In this document: positions 61,440 through 64,000 of the stretch, piece by piece
How positions within the stretch are numbered: the first letter of the stretch is position 1
Layout of the letters: every line of letters begins with the position of its first letter
Assembly: GCA_033980235.1 (NCBI GenBank)
Contig: CM067067.1
Coordinates: 36,067,200 to 36,131,199, forward strand
Direction: 5' to 3'
Length of the DNA: 64,000 bases
Source of the DNA: Diadema setosum
Taxonomy: Eukaryota; Echinodermata; Echinoidea; Diadematoida; Diadematidae
Translations under genes and position numbers: made by a program
Notes under the pieces: model-generated
Databases searched by the model: none
What the model was told of the DNA's origin: nothing
Seen by the model: the letters and a program-made list of their open reading frames with translations, nothing else

Positions 61440-63300
61440 AGAGAGGGAGAGGGAGTGGGAGAGAGGCCCAGCAAGAGGCAGTAGACTATTAGTACCTAAT
61501 ATCTAATGACAGACACAAGTACAGTACATGTATATCACAGCTAGACGCTCATAACTGACCATGTCGAGTACATGTAGTACGTTGCCTGCATGGGGTCGCT
61601 CGTAACACACGAACAAAGGCATCGAGGACACACGTCAATTTCTATATGTGGGACAATACTGTATTTTCGCGATTTTGTGCCGAGAAAAAAAGGAATGACA
61701 TCCCCATGATTTCGGCTGGCTGCTGACCCATCTACAAATCATCACATTACACTCTAGGTATCATCTTAAAGCTGAATAATTATTCTTTTACATGGTATAA
61801 CTTTCGTTGGTGCCTTACGATGAAAAAGAAGACTTTTAGGAGGATTTTAGAAGAATATCTGTACCCATTATTTCCGGAACATCGGCAATTAATTAGCCAC
61901 GAAGTTGATAGTCTTTCATGTCTTTCTTGGAAAAATGAACAAGATCACATCCAAGTTTTAACCCTTACCTATCAAATAAAGAAAAATCATGTGAAAATGT
62001 AATTCAGTGACCAAGATATGAGCATTTCAAAACGACTCTGCAATCGCGCTCTCTCATACCATGACCTGCGGGGTCAACTCGAGGTCACGCCTGGGAGGAC
62101 TTGGATATTTTGATTCGGGCTTCCTTTTGCCGACTGATCCCACCGTTTCCCACCGAACGTGTACGTGTCACAAACTGCACAGTTGGAGGTGTAGCCCACG
62201 GCGGTGTGTATGAGATACCTCCTTGGCTGTACACAGCCCAGTCGCTGTACGTGTATTCGCACAGCGTAGTACACTAGTAACAGCGTCTGGTCGGTCAGAG
62301 GCAGTTGAGTGCTACGGCTCAGCGCGACTTAGCGCGGTCACACAACAGACAGCGATTGCTTTATTACTGTAGCTATGCGTACAGTTGTAGCACCATCGTG
62401 TCTCACTCGCTCTCGATCGGGCGGAAAATCGGGAGGAAAGTTTGTGGATGGCACAAACACACCGCATGGTGGTGCTGTTGAAGTAACGGCCGATCGTACT
62501 TATTCGAAAGAAAAAACTGACCGCGAAACTGGCGAAACTAGATTTTGAAGCACTTCGGTGATCGGGTAATTTCAGTAATTTCAACCCTCAAAATCCATGT
62601 ATATCAATGTCAGAATGCTATATAATACTCTACAATGTCTCGTTGAGAAAATCAATCGCGTTCGTGGCTTTTGGCGACAATTCAGGTGTCTAATCGACTA
62701 CTGTACACGGGCTTTAAGATCGAAAGAAATATGAGAGAGATGATTCTTTCATATTGATTTTCTACCGGTAAACAGTTAAAAAAAGGCAACCCCCCATATT
62801 AAAACAAACAAACAAATAAACAAACGGAAGGAATATCAAGGGAAAGAAACATAGCATTAACAAAAACGACAAATGTTACTATCGTAGATTCAGAGCTTTG
62901 TGGGTGGCTTTGAAGTTGAAATGCAGACGCGTTACGAAATAAAAACCACTTTAGATATCATAATATCCAAGTATGAATGCCAGATACCTGTCAGATACTA
63001 TTATGTGATTTCAGATAAATTATCTTCCCGGGATGAAGACAATTCGATTGGAATCAATTATTCACATTAGTATTTCAACGCTATAACTGTCAAGTTTTTT
63101 CGACTTGCATTGGTATTTCAGATGTCACTTCGGTTGATTTGAGTTTTAAAGAAACTAAGTGTAATGTGATAATAATAGATTGCTAGATGATGATGGAGTA
63201 AGTACAACTGTCTATGACATTCATTAATTCTGTAATCATTAGAAACTTCAAGAATCCTTGCGCAGTGTCACACTCTTAATTTCCTGATTCGTCCATCGCC
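61440..63300. other. Non-coding, with a CpG-richer patch at about 62040-62560
   Basis: The patch includes the 20-mer shared with the palindrome arm (62231-62250) and many CpG. Open frames on both strands (61820-62002, 62074-62274, 62312-62584) are short and unrecognised. It could be a promoter or first exon of a gene beyond the window, but no start or splice signal settles this. Confidence 0.4.
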
Positions 63301-63310
63301 AAACGGAAGA

Positions 63311-63317
63311 ATATATA

Positions 63318-63351
<34 letters not shown>

Positions 63352-63547
63352 CAAAATATGAAAGTTCTGCGTCGGTGTGTAGTAAATAGATATCAAGAGT
63401 AAAATCAGTCGTATAAACACCACAGGAGCCAAAAAATTGGACTGACGTTTCGATCAAAGACTTAGATAAAGGTCTTTGACCGAAACGTTAGTCCAATTTT
63501 TTTTTTTTTTTTGGCCCCTGCGGTGTTTATACGACTGATTTTACTCT

Positions 63548-63594
<47 letters not shown>

Positions 63595-63612
63595 TATATA
63601 TATATATATATA

Positions 63613-63659
<47 letters not shown>

Positions 63660-63690
63660 GTATATATATATAATATATATATAATTATTT
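63311..63690. repeat. TA-rich repeat block containing a 162-nt palindrome
   Basis: TA tracts at 63311-63349 and 63551-63690 flank a long inverted repeat (63391-63552). The outer 40 nt of each arm (TATCAAGAGTAAAATCAGTC onward) differ at only two positions. The centre contains ACTGACGTTTCGATCAAAG and its near complement CTTTGACCGAAACGTTAGT. The 118-codon frame over the TA tracts is an artefact. Confidence 0.85.
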
Positions 63691-64000
63691 CGTTCACTAA
63701 AATTCTTTTTCATGAAAGCGCAAAATTCATTATAGAATAATGATGATATCAAACAATGATTACATAATGAAAATAAAGTAACAAAAATAATATCAGTGGA
63801 AAAAGTACACACAAACAATCATAATCCCTCTTTTTCTTGTTGCTGTTTTTGCAACCAAAACTAATGTAACTATTTTCAAACGTACTTTTATTGCATAGGG
63901 AAAAAAATAACAAAGTGTCACCTGGGTGGTATTTCATGAAACGTGTAATTCACCTGTTTCAAACTTCATTGCATTTACATAATGAGCTTCTCATACATGT
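63691..64000. other. Non-coding window end
   Basis: AT-rich, with no repeat, RNA gene or coding frame recognised. Confidence 0.5.

Noticed and set aside
63462..63818. 118-codon Tyr-Ile-rich frame
   Set aside because: Reads through TA microsatellite; not a protein gene.

Overview
The window looks like echinoderm genomic DNA, most likely sea urchin. It is AT-rich and gene-poor, with short microsatellites every kilobase or so, long homopolymer G/C runs and many small inverted-repeat elements. Its one clear gene is a posterior (Abd-B class) Hox gene of the echinoderm Hox11/13 type, so the window probably lies in or beside the posterior part of a Hox cluster. Species and exact paralogue (11/13a, b or c) cannot be settled from the sequence alone.

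Layout. 1-14129: upstream DNA without a convincing gene. It holds a tandem duplication near 5.9 kb, a decayed non-LTR reverse-transcriptase relic (6.3-7.1 kb) split by a miniature inverted-repeat element (MITE), and a 566-nt fold-back element at 11.15 kb. 14130-36104 (+): the Hox gene. It has two coding exons (14130-14646 and 35602-36104) joined across a 20,955-nt intron, giving 339 residues with the homeodomain at 196-255. The intron carries MITE relics, a LINE relic and an exon-like open frame (17117-17283) whose phase fits exon 1. 36105-52180: non-coding, with microsatellite clusters and a distinctive 851-nt element at 42459-43309. That element has perfect 16-bp terminal inverted repeats and about five 95-bp tandem units, each of which can fold into a hairpin.

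52181-64000: a crowded repeat landscape. It contains two more members of one MITE family, a 156-nt hairpin, a 63-nt near-perfect palindrome whose arm recurs at 62231, a LINE reverse-transcriptase fragment on the minus strand inside 29-bp inverted repeats, and two further MITEs. It also has an element rich in AGGTCA half-sites flanked by a 0.2-kb direct duplication, a fold-back element built of about 16-bp units, and a 162-nt palindrome embedded in TA repeats. Exon-like open frames at 56.3-58.0 kb may be fragments of an unrecognised gene or of a transposon gene, but their splice phases do not chain cleanly.

Functionally, one transcription-factor gene sits in a large, repeat-laden non-coding territory, which is usual for Hox genes with extensive cis-regulatory DNA. 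I found no tRNA, rRNA, CRISPR array or other complete gene, and nothing that amounts to a demonstrable new system.
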